64,000 bases of DNA from JBBRVP01 sp038246785 (lineage in GTDB: Bacteria; Actinomycetota; Actinomycetes; Jiangellales; Jiangellaceae), in the NCBI GenBank assembly GCA_038246785.1, contig JBBRVP010000014.1, positions 11,102 through 75,101 on the forward strand, in the 5' to 3' direction. The position numbers and the translations under genes were made by a program. The notes under the pieces are model-generated. The model was not told the origin of the DNA. It made no database searches and saw only the letters and a program-made list of their open reading frames with translations. Positions 26,001 to 33,997 of the stretch are shown in pieces (positions within the stretch are counted from its first letter, which is position 1; each line of letters starts with the position of its first letter).

Positions 26001-27578
26001 GACGAGCTCCTCGCGGATCGCGTCGAGCGGCGGGTTGGTCACCTGCGCGAAGAGCTGGGCGAAGTAGTCGAAGAGCAGCCGCGGCCGCTCCGACAGGACG
26101 GCGACCGGTGTGTCGGTGCCCATCGACCCGATCGGCTCGGTGCCGGTGCGTGCCATCGGGGTGAGCAGCAGCCGCAGCTCTTCCTCGGTGACGCCGAACG
26201 TCTGCTGCCGGCGCGTGACGCTCTTGTGGGTGTGCACCACGTGCTCGCGTTGGGGCAGCCCCGGCATGTTGATCAGGCCGGCGTGCAGCCACTCGGCGTA
26301 CGGGTGCTCGCCGGCCAGCGCCGACTTCACCTCGTCGTCCTCGATCACCCGCTGCTCCTCGAGGTCGACGAGGAACATCCGCCCTGGCCGCAACCGGCCC
26401 TTGCGGACCACCCGCGCCGGGTCGAGGTCGAGCACGCCGGCCTCGGAGGCCAGCACGACCAGCCCGTCGTCGGTGATCCAGAAGCGGCCCGGCCGCAGGC
26501 CGTTGCGGTCGAGCACCGCGCCGACCTGGTTGCCGTCGGTGAAAACCACGCTCGCCGGGCCGTCCCACGGCTCCATGAGGCAGCCGTGGAACTGGTAGAA
26601 CGCCCGCCGCGCGGGATCCATGTCGGGAGCGTTCTCCCACGCCTCCGGGATCATCATGAGCACGGCGTGCGGCAGGCTGCGCCCGCCGAGGTGCAGCAGC
26701 TCGAGGACCTCGTCGAACGTGGCCGAGTCACTGGCGCCGGGGCTGCAGACCGGGAAGAGGCGATCCAGGTCGCCGGGCAGCAGGTCGCTGGACAGCTGGG
26801 TCTCGCGCGCCCGGATCCAGTTGCGGTTGCCCATGACGGTGTTGATCTCGCCGTTGTGGGCGATGAAGCGGTACGGGTGGGCCAGCGGCCAGCTCGGGAA
26901 GGTGTTGGTGCTGAAGCGGGAGTGGACCACCGCGAGCCCGGTGGTCAGCCGCCGGTCGGACAAGTCGGGGTAGAAGGGCTCGAGCTGGCCGGTCGTGAGC
27001 ATCCCCTTGTAGACGACGGTGCGCGCCGAGAGGCTGCAGAAGTAGGCGTCGGTGGCGTGCTCCACCCGCTTGCGCAGGCAGAACGCGCGTCGGTCCAGGT
27101 CGATGCCGTGCACGCCGTCGGGTGCGGCGACGAACAGCTGGCGGAAGCGCGGCATCACCGATCGGGCGGTGCGGCCGAGCAGACTGGGGGTGACCGGCAC
27201 AGCGCGCCAGCCGAGGACGGCCAGTCCCTCCTCCGCCGCGATGCTCGCCACTGCCCCGCGGACGGCCGCCTCGGCGGCGTCGTCGTCGGGGAGGAAGCCC
27301 AGCCCGACTGCGTAGCCCCCCTCGGCCGGCAGCTCGAAGTCGACCACGTCGCGCAGGAAGGCGTCAGGGACCTGTAGGAGGACGCCGGCACCGTCGCCGG
27401 AGTCGACCTCCGCGCCGGACGCACCGCGATGCTCGAGGTTGCGCAGCGCGGCGAGCGCGGCGTCGACGATGGAGCGGCTGCGCTCGCCGGTGAGGGTCGC
27501 GACGAACGCCACGCCACAGGCGTCGTGCTCCTGGCGTGGGTCGTAGAGGCCCTGCGGGGGCGGGGTCGCGTGGCGCAA
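23058..27578 (-). CDS. gltB: Glutamate synthase (NADPH) large subunit
   Basis: Makes two glutamates from glutamine and 2-oxoglutarate. At 1506 aa it is full length. The class II amidotransferase domain starts at Cys21 ('EHDACGVAF'), so a 20-residue propeptide must be removed. The central domain follows, then the FMN-binding synthase domain ('HVKLVGEVGVGTVAAGVSKAHADVV', 'ISGHDGGTGAAPLTS'), the 3Fe-4S cysteines in 'CIMMRVCHLDTCPVG', and the C-terminal GXGXG beta-helix domain. The start is a TTG at 27578, 10 bases after a GGGAG. I chose it because it directly precedes the conserved 'GLYDPRQEHDACGV' and no ATG or GTG lies between them. Confidence 0.95.
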   Translation of the reverse strand: MRHATPPPQGLYDPRQEHDACGVAFVATLTGERSRSIVDAALAALRNLEHRGASGAEVDSGDGAGVLLQVPDAFLRDVVDFELPAEGGYAVGLGFLPDDDAAEAAVRGAVASIAAEEGLAVLGWRAVPVTPSLLGRTARSVMPRFRQLFVAAPDGVHGIDLDRRAFCLRKRVEHATDAYFCSLSARTVVYKGMLTTGQLEPFYPDLSDRRLTTGLAVVHSRFSTNTFPSWPLAHPYRFIAHNGEINTVMGNRNWIRARETQLSSDLLPGDLDRLFPVCSPGASDSATFDEVLELLHLGGRSLPHAVLMMIPEAWENAPDMDPARRAFYQFHGCLMEPWDGPASVVFTDGNQVGAVLDRNGLRPGRFWITDDGLVVLASEAGVLDLDPARVVRKGRLRPGRMFLVDLEEQRVIEDDEVKSALAGEHPYAEWLHAGLINMPGLPQREHVVHTHKSVTRRQQTFGVTEEELRLLLTPMARTGTEPIGSMGTDTPVAVLSERPRLLFDYFAQLFAQVTNPPLDAIREELVTSLSGSIGPEHDLLRPGPASCRQVVLPFPVIDNDELSKIIHINRDGDLPGYATYVVHGLYEVTGGGAALAARLEEICAEVSAAIAGGARIVVLSDRNSDARHAPIPSLLLTGAVHHHLIRERTRTQVGLVVEAGDVREVHHVALLIGYGAAAVNPYLAMESVEDLARAGVLLRDVPPQSAVDNLVKALGKGVLKVMSKMGISTVASYTGAQVFEALGLAGDVVDRYFTGTVSRLGGVGLDVLAEEVRRRHLTAYPAGGTVAADTHRLETGGDYQWRRDGEAHLFDPETVFRLQHSTRSGRYDLFRGYTARVDEQSRRLMTLRGLFELREDVRPPVPLAEVEPVSEIVKRFSTGAMSYGSISQEAHETLAVAMNRLGGKSNTGEGGEDPDRLRDPARRSAVKQVASGRFGVTSDYLTHADDIQIKMAQGAKPGEGGQLPGNKVYPWIARTRHSTPGVGLISPPPHHDIYSIEDLAQLIHDLKNANPGARVHVKLVGEVGVGTVAAGVSKAHADVVLISGHDGGTGAAPLTSLKHAGGPWELGLAETQQTLLLNGLRERIVVQTDGQLKTGRDVVIAALLGAEEFGFATAPLVVSGCIMMRVCHLDTCPVGVATQNPVLRAKFTGRPEFVVTFFEFVAEEVREQLARLGFRSVAEAVGHSEVIDARRAVGHWKAAGLDLRPILYRPELPDGAALRHTTSQDHGLEKALDNQLVTLCRDALELGEPVRAQLAIRNVNRTVGTMLGHEVTKRHGAEGLPDGTIDLTFTGSAGQSFGAFLPRGITLRLEGDANDYLGKGLSGGRLVVRPDRRAPFAAEGNVIAGNVVGYGATGGEVFVRGLVGERFCVRNSGATAVVEGVGDHACEYMTGGRVLVLGPTGRNIAAGMSGGVAHVLDLDTSLVNLGMVDLEPLSPDDRALVARLLRRHADETGSTVAADLLDQGGPALDRFTTVLPRDYRRVLEARAAAEREGRDALAAVMEAAHG

Positions 27579-27840
27579 AGGGGCACTCCCGTCGGGCTGC
27601 GGCGGGGGGGGAGGGACGTCATCGGCCCGGGAAACTGGTCCTGCGGAGCTGCTGTGCCGCGAGGGTATCGCAGGAGCGCTGGCCGTCCCGCCGGGCGGAC
27701 AGCGGTGTCTCGGATGGCGGGACCAGGTGAGCGGGGCACGGGTACGCCAGCCGCCCCGGCAGAACCCACCGCAACGCCAGGGGCTGCGGAGGCGGCGGGA
27801 GGCGCCCCTCCCATCACTGCACTGACGAATGTGGGTTGGG

Positions 27841-27895
27841 GCGGGGAGTCGGGTGGGCGGGGAGTCGGGCGATCGGGCGGCGGCGGGGAGTCGGG
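27841..27895. repeat. Three exact copies of GCGGGGAGTCGGG
   Basis: Copies lie at 27841-27853, 27857-27869 and 27883-27895, the last abutting the VIT1 stop codon. They lie in the 317-base gap 27579-27895 upstream of gltB, which also has a G-run near 27605. No gene was seen in this gap. The G-rich strand could form a quadruplex. Confidence 0.85.
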
Positions 27896-28636
27896 TCAGC
27901 CGAGGCGGGTGCCGACGAGGTCACCGAAGACGTAGGTGAGCCCCGCGGCGGCAGCGCCGAGCACCAGCTGGCGGGTACCGCCGTACCACCAGGGGCGGCT
28001 GGTCACCCGGGTGACCACGGCACCGCAGATGAACAGGCCGATCAGCGAGCCGACGAGGGTGGGCCACAGGACCGCGACGCCCAGCAGGTAGGGCAGCAGG
28101 GGGACGCTCGCGCCGACCGCGAAGGACACGAACGAGGAGCCGGCGGCCAGCCTCGCCGAGGGCAGCCCGGTCTCGCCGACGCCGAGCTCCTCACGGGCGT
28201 GCACCGCGAGGGCCTGCTCCTCGTCGCTGTGGATCTGACGGGCAACCTCGGCCGCCAGCTCGGGGCTGAGCCCCTTGGCCTGGTACATCGCGGCCAGCTC
28301 GGCGCGCTCCCCGTCGGGGTTGCGGCGCAGCTCACGGCGTTCCTTCTCGATCTCGCGCTGGACGGACTCGGCCTGCGCGGCGACCGAGGTGTACTCCCCG
28401 GCGGCCATGCTGAAGGCGCCGGCGGCGAGCCCGGCCAGACCTGCCAGGACGATGGTGTCGCGTGCGGCGTTGCCGCCGGCCACCCCGGCGATGAGCGCGA
28501 GGTTGGACACCAGCCCGTCCATGGCCCCGAACACGGCCGGGCGCAGCCATCCGCCGGTCACGTCGGGGTGCTCGTGCCCGACCGCGGACGGACCGGTGTC
28601 GGGGGGGCCGAGCTCCGGGCCGGCCGACGCGCTCAC
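27896..28636 (-). CDS. VIT1/CCC1-family membrane transporter
   Basis: This is a predicted Fe2+/Mn2+ transporter of the vacuolar iron transporter family (246 aa). Membrane segments are visible near 'PAVFGAMDGLVSNLALIAGVAGG' (the family's conserved D-G-L-V-S-N first helix), 'IVLAGLAGLAAGAFSMAAGEYTSV' (helix 2 with the G-E-Y metal-binding region), and two C-terminal pairs. Between helices 2 and 3 there is an acidic/charged cytoplasmic stretch ('SVQREIEKERRELRR', 'IHSDEEQALAVHAREELGV') corresponding to the metal-binding domain. GTG at 28636 has GGAGGAGG upstream and overlaps the lgt stop by 4 bases. Last gene of a DoxX-DsbA-lgt-VIT1 run. Confidence 0.88.
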   Translation of the reverse strand: MSASAGPELGPPDTGPSAVGHEHPDVTGGWLRPAVFGAMDGLVSNLALIAGVAGGNAARDTIVLAGLAGLAAGAFSMAAGEYTSVAAQAESVQREIEKERRELRRNPDGERAELAAMYQAKGLSPELAAEVARQIHSDEEQALAVHAREELGVGETGLPSARLAAGSSFVSFAVGASVPLLPYLLGVAVLWPTLVGSLIGLFICGAVVTRVTSRPWWYGGTRQLVLGAAAAGLTYVFGDLVGTRLG

Positions 28637-29517
28637 GGTGCCTCCTCCTCCGTCGGCGGGCCCGCCGGCACCGGGTCGGTGGCGGGCTCCCGGCCCGCAC
28701 GATACGGCGACTCCTCGCGGCCGGGGCGCAGCCGGGCCGACACGACGAGGTAGCCGACGGCACCGGCGAACACGGCTACCGAGACCACCACGTTGATGCG
28801 CAGGCCGTCCACCCGGGTCGCCGGGTCGACGCGCAGCAGCTCGATGCCGAAGCGGCCGACGGTGTAGGCCGCGACGTAGAGCGCGAAGGCCCGGCCGTGG
28901 CCGAGCCGGAACCGGCGGTCCGCCCACACCACGAGCCCGGCGACGGCCAGGCACCACAGCGACTCGTAGAGGAATGTCGGGTGGAACGTCGTGACGTCGG
29001 CGTAAGGGCTCGGCCGGTGCTCGGGGTCGATCTGCAGGCCCCACGGCAGGTCGGTGGGCCGGCCGAACAGCTCCTGGTTGAACCAGTTGCCCCAGCGGCC
29101 CACGGCCTGGGCGACCAGGATGCCCGGAGCCACGGCGTCGGCGAACACGGGCAGCCGCAGGCCGCGTCGCCGGCAGCCGATCCAGGCTCCCACGCCGCCG
29201 AGCGTGACGGCGCCCCAGATGCCGAGTCCGCCGCGCCAGATCGCCAGCGCCGCGGCTGGGTCGCCGCCCGCGCCGAAGTAGGTCTGCCAGTCGGTGGCCA
29301 GGTGGTAGAGCCGGCCTCCGACGATCCCGAACGGCACCGCCCACACCGCGACGTCGATGACGGCGCCGCGCGGCGCGCCGCGCGCGACGAAGCGTCGCTC
29401 ACCGATCCAGACGGCGAGCCCGATGCCGAGGAGGATGCACAGCGCGTACGCCCGGATGGGGATGGCCCCGACGTACCAGACGCCCTGCCCCGGGCTGGGG
29501 ATCGAGGTGGGCAGCAT
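28633..29517 (-). CDS. lgt: Prolipoprotein diacylglyceryl transferase
   Basis: Attaches diacylglycerol from phosphatidylglycerol to the lipobox cysteine of prelipoproteins, in the inner membrane. The 294-aa protein contains 'IRAYALCILLGIGLAVWIG', 'IVGGRLYHLATDW', 'WRGGLGIWGAV' and the Lgt signature 'GRWGNWFNQELFG' at 140-152, with Arg141 and Glu149 matching catalytically important residues of E. coli Lgt. A further 'GRFGIELLRVDP' carries the late Arg/Glu pair. The C-terminal ~30 residues are a Pro/Glu-rich tail. It starts 12 bases after the DsbA-like gene and overlaps VIT1. Confidence 0.95.
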   Translation of the reverse strand: MLPTSIPSPGQGVWYVGAIPIRAYALCILLGIGLAVWIGERRFVARGAPRGAVIDVAVWAVPFGIVGGRLYHLATDWQTYFGAGGDPAAALAIWRGGLGIWGAVTLGGVGAWIGCRRRGLRLPVFADAVAPGILVAQAVGRWGNWFNQELFGRPTDLPWGLQIDPEHRPSPYADVTTFHPTFLYESLWCLAVAGLVVWADRRFRLGHGRAFALYVAAYTVGRFGIELLRVDPATRVDGLRINVVVSVAVFAGAVGYLVVSARLRPGREESPYRAGREPATDPVPAGPPTEEEAP

Positions 29518-29529
29518 CGGCGGAGGACG

Positions 29530-30303
29530 TCAGCCCTTGGCGGCGTCGGTGATGGCCTGCTGCAGCGCGGCGGTGCCCTGGAACATCTTGGTCAGCTCGG
29601 AGTCGGCGACCTTGGTGCCGTTGATGAAGACCGTCGGCGTGGAGCTCACACCGGCGTTCGCGGACGCCGCGCCGACCGCCTTCACCCACGCGTCGTAGCG
29701 CCCGTCCCGCACGCAGGACTCGAAGTCGCTGCCGGTGACGCCGACCTGTTTGGCGTAGCCGATGAGGTCGTCGGTGCTCCAGGCGTCGGCGCCGGGGTTC
29801 TCCTTGGGCTGCTTCTGGTAGAGCAGCCGGTGCAAGGCGAGCGCCTTGCCCTGGTCGCCGTAGGTGACCGCGCAACCGAAGGCGTTGGCCGCCGGCGCCG
29901 AGGAGTTGTTGCGCAGGTTGTTGTCGATGAAGGTCAGCGGGTGGATGGTCAGCCCGACCCGCCCGGAGTCCACCTCTTTCTCCAGCGCTGCGCTGTTGAC
30001 GCCCTCGAAGGCTTTGCACGCCGGACACTGGAAGTCCTCCCAGAGGTCGACCTTCACCGGCGCCGACGCCTTTCCGAACGGCACGCCGCCGCTCGCGCTG
30101 CTCACGCCGGCCGGCCGGTCGGCAGTCGGGTCGACCTTGGTCCGCTGGCTCTGGACGGCCACGCCGATGCCGACGACCACGGCGAGCACGGCCACGACGA
30201 CGCCGATGCGCACGATGCGCTCGCGGCGTCGCTCATGGCGCGCCTGCTCCTCGCGCATGGCCCGGGCGCGCTCCCGGGCCACCTCGCGGGCCTGCTTGCT
30301 CAT
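29530..30303 (-). CDS. Membrane-anchored DsbA-like thioredoxin-fold protein
   Basis: This 257-aa protein has a basic cytoplasmic N-terminus, one membrane helix at about 31-50, and an extracytoplasmic DsbA-family domain. The redox pair is in 'EDFQCPACKAFE' (Cys93, Cys96; CPAC), with 'STPTVFINGTKV' carrying the cis-Pro loop near the C-terminus. A further Cys in 'AFGCAVTYG' and one in 'ESCVRDGRY' lie in the helical insert, as in actinobacterial DsbA-like proteins. It likely forms or isomerises disulfides in secreted proteins. It overlaps the DoxX/MauE-like gene by 4 bases (ATGA); the pairing with a membrane redox partner is informative. Confidence 0.9.
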   Translation of the reverse strand: MSKQAREVARERARAMREEQARHERRRERIVRIGVVVAVLAVVVGIGVAVQSQRTKVDPTADRPAGVSSASGGVPFGKASAPVKVDLWEDFQCPACKAFEGVNSAALEKEVDSGRVGLTIHPLTFIDNNLRNNSSAPAANAFGCAVTYGDQGKALALHRLLYQKQPKENPGADAWSTDDLIGYAKQVGVTGSDFESCVRDGRYDAWVKAVGAASANAGVSSTPTVFINGTKVADSELTKMFQGTAALQQAITDAAKG

Positions 30304-30881
30304 GGCGACTCGTCCTCCTCGGTGCCCGGGCGGACAGTTGCGGGCTCGGGGGCGGGCTCGGATGTCTTCGAGGCCCGCGGGGTCCGGTGCGCGTGCGGGC
30401 CGCCATGGACCAGCTGCTCGTGCCGGCCGCTCGGGTCGAGGGCGAACCGGCTGTGCGGGAAGACGACCAGCCACCCCGCCGCGGCGAGGAAGCCGACGTC
30501 GCGCAGGATCTCGGCGAGGTAACTGGTGCGTCCCGGCTCGGTCTGTCCCCCGCCGCCGAAGCAGCCGCAGTCGATGGACAGTCCGCGGGCCCAGGCCGAG
30601 GCGACCCCGGCGATGAACACGACCATGAGCGCGCCGGCCACACCGGCGGCCAGCCGGGTCCCGTACCCGAGCACGAGGAGCAGACCCAGGCCGATCTCGA
30701 GGAAAGGCAGCCCGTATCCCACGACGTGGACCAGGGCCGACGGCAACAGCTCGTAGGCCTGGACGGCCTGCACCGAGCCGACCGGGTCGACCGCCTTGAG
30801 CCCACCGGAGGCCAGCAGGACGCCGCCGAGCCCGAGCCGGACGACGGTGGACACCCAGGCGACGCGGTCGCGGCTGGTCAC
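30300..30881 (-). CDS. DoxX/MauE-family membrane protein
   Basis: This 193-aa protein has four predicted membrane helices: 'VVRLGLGGVLLASGGLKAVDP' (classic DoxX/MauE opening), 'LVHVVGYGLPFLEIGLGLLLVLG', 'AAGVAGALMVVFIAGVASAWARG' and 'DVGFLAAAGWLVVF'. After helix 3 it has 'IDCGCFGGGG' (Cys105, Cys107), a CxC motif typical of MauE-like proteins and suited to exchanging electrons with a thioredoxin-fold partner. A Pro/Glu-rich tail follows. It is translationally coupled to the DsbA-like gene, supporting a shared redox role. Start is GTG at 30881. The 124-base gap to trpA holds nothing I can identify. Confidence 0.85.
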   Translation of the reverse strand: MTSRDRVAWVSTVVRLGLGGVLLASGGLKAVDPVGSVQAVQAYELLPSALVHVVGYGLPFLEIGLGLLLVLGYGTRLAAGVAGALMVVFIAGVASAWARGLSIDCGCFGGGGQTEPGRTSYLAEILRDVGFLAAAGWLVVFPHSRFALDPSGRHEQLVHGGPHAHRTPRASKTSEPAPEPATVRPGTEEDESP

Positions 30882-31005
30882 GACCGACCCGACCGGGTCG
30901 CCGGAGCGGCAAGCGGCTGGGCACCCACAGGCCCGACGCTACCGAGGCCGGGCGCCGGGCGCTGGCCGGCCGGACCCCGGGAGGCCGATCTCACGTCGTG
31001 ACCGG

Positions 31006-31830
31006 TCACAGCGGTGCGGGGGCCCGGCCCTGGCGTACGCCGGAGGCCAGCTCGGCGGCGAGGCCGGCGACGGCACCCGCCGCACCGCCGGAGGGCATGC
31101 CGTCGAGCAGGCAGCGGACCAGTGCCGAGCCGACGATCACCCCGTCGGCGTACGCCGCCACCTCGGCGGCCTGACTCCGGTCGCTGACCCCGAGGCCCAC
31201 CGCCACCGGCAGGTCGGTGACCGCGCGGACCCGGTCGACCAGGCGCCGCGCCGCCCCGCTGACCGCGCTGCGCGCGCCCGTGACGCCCATGGTGCTCGCG
31301 GCGTAGACAAAGCCCCGGCAGTGACCGGCCGTGTAGGACAGCCGCTCGTCGGTGGAGGACGGGGCGACGAGGTAGACGGTGTCCAGGTCGCGGGCGCGGG
31401 CCGCGGCCTCCCACGCGCCGCCCTCGTCGGGGATGAGGTCGGGAGTGATCACGCCGGCTCCGCCGGCGGCGTCGAGGTCGCGCACGAACGACTCGACGCC
31501 GTAGCGCTCGACGGGGTTCCAGTAGGTCATGACGAGCACGGGTACGCCGGTGGCGGCGACCGCGCCCACGGTGCGCAGCACGTCAGCCGTCCGGGTTCCC
31601 GCACGCAACGCCGCTTCGACAGCCTGCTGGATGGTGGGCCCGTCCATGAGCGGGTCGCTGTAGGGCAACCCCACCTCGACGACGTCGACGCCGGCGTCGA
31701 CCATGGCCAGCATCGCCTCGATGGCGCCGGAGACGCTCGGGCAACCGGCGGGCAGGTAGCCGACCAGGGCGGCGCGGTGCTCGGCCCGGGCCCGGCCGAA
31801 CGCCTCCGCCGTGCGGGCGGGGCGGCTCAC
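31006..31830 (-). CDS. trpA: Tryptophan synthase alpha chain
   Basis: Cleaves indole-3-glycerol phosphate to indole and glyceraldehyde-3-phosphate. It is a 274-aa TIM barrel. 'VDVVEVGLPYSDPLMDGPTIQQA' contains Glu52 and Asp63, the two catalytic acids with the same 11-residue spacing as Salmonella Glu49/Asp60. 'LVMTYWNPVERYGVESF' and 'FVYAASTMGVTGAR' (phosphate-binding loop region) follow. GTG at 31830 overlaps the trpB stop by 4 bases. Confidence 0.96.
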   Translation of the reverse strand: MSRPARTAEAFGRARAEHRAALVGYLPAGCPSVSGAIEAMLAMVDAGVDVVEVGLPYSDPLMDGPTIQQAVEAALRAGTRTADVLRTVGAVAATGVPVLVMTYWNPVERYGVESFVRDLDAAGGAGVITPDLIPDEGGAWEAAARARDLDTVYLVAPSSTDERLSYTAGHCRGFVYAASTMGVTGARSAVSGAARRLVDRVRAVTDLPVAVGLGVSDRSQAAEVAAYADGVIVGSALVRCLLDGMPSGGAAGAVAGLAAELASGVRQGRAPAPL

Positions 31831-33044
31831 CGCTCGCCCGTGACGAGGCCGAACCAGCGCGCCGCGGTGTCGACGTCCTTGTCGCCGCGCCCGGACAGGT
31901 TGACCAGCACGACGGCACCGGCGCCGAGCCGCTCGCCCAGCCGGCGCGCCCCAGCAAGCGCGTGCGCGCTCTCGATCGCCGGGAGGATGCCCTCCGTGCG
32001 TGCGAGCAGCTGGAAGGAGGCCATGGCCTCGGCGTCGTCCACCGGCTCGTAGACGGCGCGGCCGGTGTCGTGCAGCCAGGCGTGCTGCGGCCCGACGCCG
32101 GGGTAGTCGAGGCCGGCCGAGATCGAGTGCGACGGCACCGTCTGGCCCATCTCGTCCTGGAGGATGTAGGTGCGGGTGCCGTGCAGGACGCCGGGCGAGC
32201 CGCCCTGCATCCGGGCGGCGTGCCGTCCGCTGCTGACGCCCTCGCCGCCGGCCTCGAATCCGTGCAGCGCAACCTCGGCGTCGTCGAGGAACGCGGTGAA
32301 GATCCCCATGGCGTTGGAGCCGCCGCCGACGCAGGCGGCCACCGCCGCGGGCAGCGCGCCGGTGAGCTCGAGCACCTGGGCGCGCGCCTCGTCACCGATG
32401 ACCCGCTGGAAGTCGCGGACGACGGTCGGGAAGGGGTGCGGACCGGTGACGGTGCCGAGCAGGTAGTGCGTGGAGTCGACATGGGTCACCCAGTCGCGCA
32501 TCGCCTCGTTGATGGCGTCCTTGAGGGTGCGGCTGCCGGCGCGCACCGAGACGACCTCGGCGCCGAGCAGCCGCATCCGCGCGACGTTGAGCGCCTGGCG
32601 ATGGGTGTCCACCTCGCCCATGTAGACCACGCACTCCAAGCCCATGAGGGCGGCGGCGGTGGCGGTGGCGACTCCGTGCTGGCCCGCCCCGGTCTCGGCG
32701 ATGACCCGCCGCTTGCCCATGCGGACTGTGAGCAGCGCCTGGCCGAGCACGTTGTTGATCTTGTGGGAGCCGGTGTGGTTGAGGTCCTCGCGCTTGAGGA
32801 GCACGCGGGCCCCGTGCGCCGCCTCGCGGCCGAAGCGTGCCACCTCGGTGAGGATGCTCGGGCGCCCGGTGTAGGTGCGGTGCAGGCCGGCCAGCTCGGC
32901 GGCGAACGCGGGGTCGGCCATGGCCGAGGCGTGCGCTGCGGCGAGCTCGTCGAGGGCGGCGACGAGCGCCTCGGGGACGAACCGGCCGCCGTACGGTCCG
33001 AAGCGGCCCGCGATCGGTGCGGGTTCGGCGGCGGCCGCAGTCAC
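31827..33044 (-). CDS. trpB: Tryptophan synthase beta chain
   Basis: Joins indole and serine to make tryptophan using PLP. The 405-aa protein has the PLP lysine Lys95 in 'NHTGSHKINNVLGQ', 'AETGAGQHGVATATAAALMG' with the substrate-binding E-T-G-A-G-Q-H loop, and 'CVGGGSNAMGIF', the PLP-phosphate-binding loop. It overlaps trpC by 4 bases and trpA by 4 bases, so trpC-trpB-trpA form one coupled operon. Confidence 0.97.
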   Translation of the reverse strand: MTAAAAEPAPIAGRFGPYGGRFVPEALVAALDELAAAHASAMADPAFAAELAGLHRTYTGRPSILTEVARFGREAAHGARVLLKREDLNHTGSHKINNVLGQALLTVRMGKRRVIAETGAGQHGVATATAAALMGLECVVYMGEVDTHRQALNVARMRLLGAEVVSVRAGSRTLKDAINEAMRDWVTHVDSTHYLLGTVTGPHPFPTVVRDFQRVIGDEARAQVLELTGALPAAVAACVGGGSNAMGIFTAFLDDAEVALHGFEAGGEGVSSGRHAARMQGGSPGVLHGTRTYILQDEMGQTVPSHSISAGLDYPGVGPQHAWLHDTGRAVYEPVDDAEAMASFQLLARTEGILPAIESAHALAGARRLGERLGAGAVVLVNLSGRGDKDVDTAARWFGLVTGER

Positions 33045-33853
33045 GGCCGGCCGCCCTGGCGCAGCGCGGGGTGCGCACCCGCGGCGACCAGGTCGGCGAC
33101 GGCGCTGCGCGGGTCCCTGCCGGTCACCAGCGTCTCTCCGACGAGGACGGCGTCGGCCCCCTGGCGCGCGTAGTCGATGACGTCGTGCGGGCCGCGGACC
33201 CCGGACTCGGCGACCTTGACGACCCCGTCGGGGATGGCCGGCGCGAGCCGCCCGAACGTGGTGTCGTCCACGTCGAGGGTGCGCAGGTCGCGCGCGTTGA
33301 CGCCGACCAGGCGGGCCCCGGCGTCGACGGCGCGCGACACCTCGTCACGCTCGTGGCACTCGACCAGCGGGGTCAGGCCGATCGATTGGGCGCGCTCGAC
33401 GAGGGAGACCAGCGCCTCGTGCTCGAGCGTGACGACGATCAGCAGCACAAGGTCCGCTCCGGCGGCCCTGGCCTCCCACAGCTGGTAGCTGGAGACGATG
33501 AAGTCCTTGCGCAGCACCGGGACGTCCACGGCCGCCCGCACCGCCCGTAGGTCCTCGAGGCTGCCGCCGAAGCGGCGCTGCTCGGTGAGGACGCTGATGA
33601 CCGAGGCCCCACCCGCCTCGTAGTCGCGGGCCAGCGCGGCCGGGTCACCGATCTCGGCGAGTGCCCCCCGGCTCGGGCTCGCCCGTTTGACCTCGGCGAT
33701 GACCGAGACGCCCGGTGACCGGAGCACGGGCAACGGGTCCTTGGCGTCGGAGCTGCGGCACGCGGCCGCCTTGACGGCGTCGAGCGGCGTTCGGACCTGG
33801 CGCTCGGCGAGGTCGGCGCGGACGTCGGCGAGGATGTCGTCCAGGACGCCCAC
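33041..33853 (-). CDS. trpC: Indole-3-glycerol-phosphate synthase
   Basis: Closes the indole ring from carboxyphenylamino-deoxyribulose phosphate. At 270 aa it shows 'VIAEVKRASPSRGAL' (catalytic Lys in E-x-K-x-x-S-P-S), 'VLRKDFIVSSYQLWEARAAGADLVLLIV' (second catalytic Lys) and 'VGVNARDLRTLDVD' plus 'KVAESGVRG'. I chose the GTG at 33853 (AGAGG 5 bases upstream), which gives the family-typical start 'GVLDDILADVRADLAERQ'; a GTG two codons upstream (33859) is possible. First gene of trpCBA. The 144-base gap to the divergent DUF4190-like gene shows no Trp-rich leader peptide. Confidence 0.94.
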   Translation of the reverse strand: MGVLDDILADVRADLAERQVRTPLDAVKAAACRSSDAKDPLPVLRSPGVSVIAEVKRASPSRGALAEIGDPAALARDYEAGGASVISVLTEQRRFGGSLEDLRAVRAAVDVPVLRKDFIVSSYQLWEARAAGADLVLLIVVTLEHEALVSLVERAQSIGLTPLVECHERDEVSRAVDAGARLVGVNARDLRTLDVDDTTFGRLAPAIPDGVVKVAESGVRGPHDVIDYARQGADAVLVGETLVTGRDPRSAVADLVAAGAHPALRQGGRP

Positions 33854-33997
33854 GGCCACCTCTTCCCGTCGCCGCTGTCGCTGTGTGCACTCCGGTCGAG
33901 CCAGGGTAGCCGGGCTGCGTCGCTCGGCCGCACGCCGGCCCGACCCGTAGGGTCGGCGGGAACGGTCTGCACGGGGCCGCTCCAGAGGGGAGATCTC

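Noticed and set aside
22617..27377. 1586-residue plus-strand open frame opposite gltD/gltB
   Set aside because: Antisense to glutamate synthase with all cofactor motifs on the other strand; its translation has no recognisable domain.
33854..33997. Tryptophan attenuator leader before trpC
   Set aside because: No short frame with Trp codons and no competing hairpins were seen; the same holds for the region before hisI-trpE.
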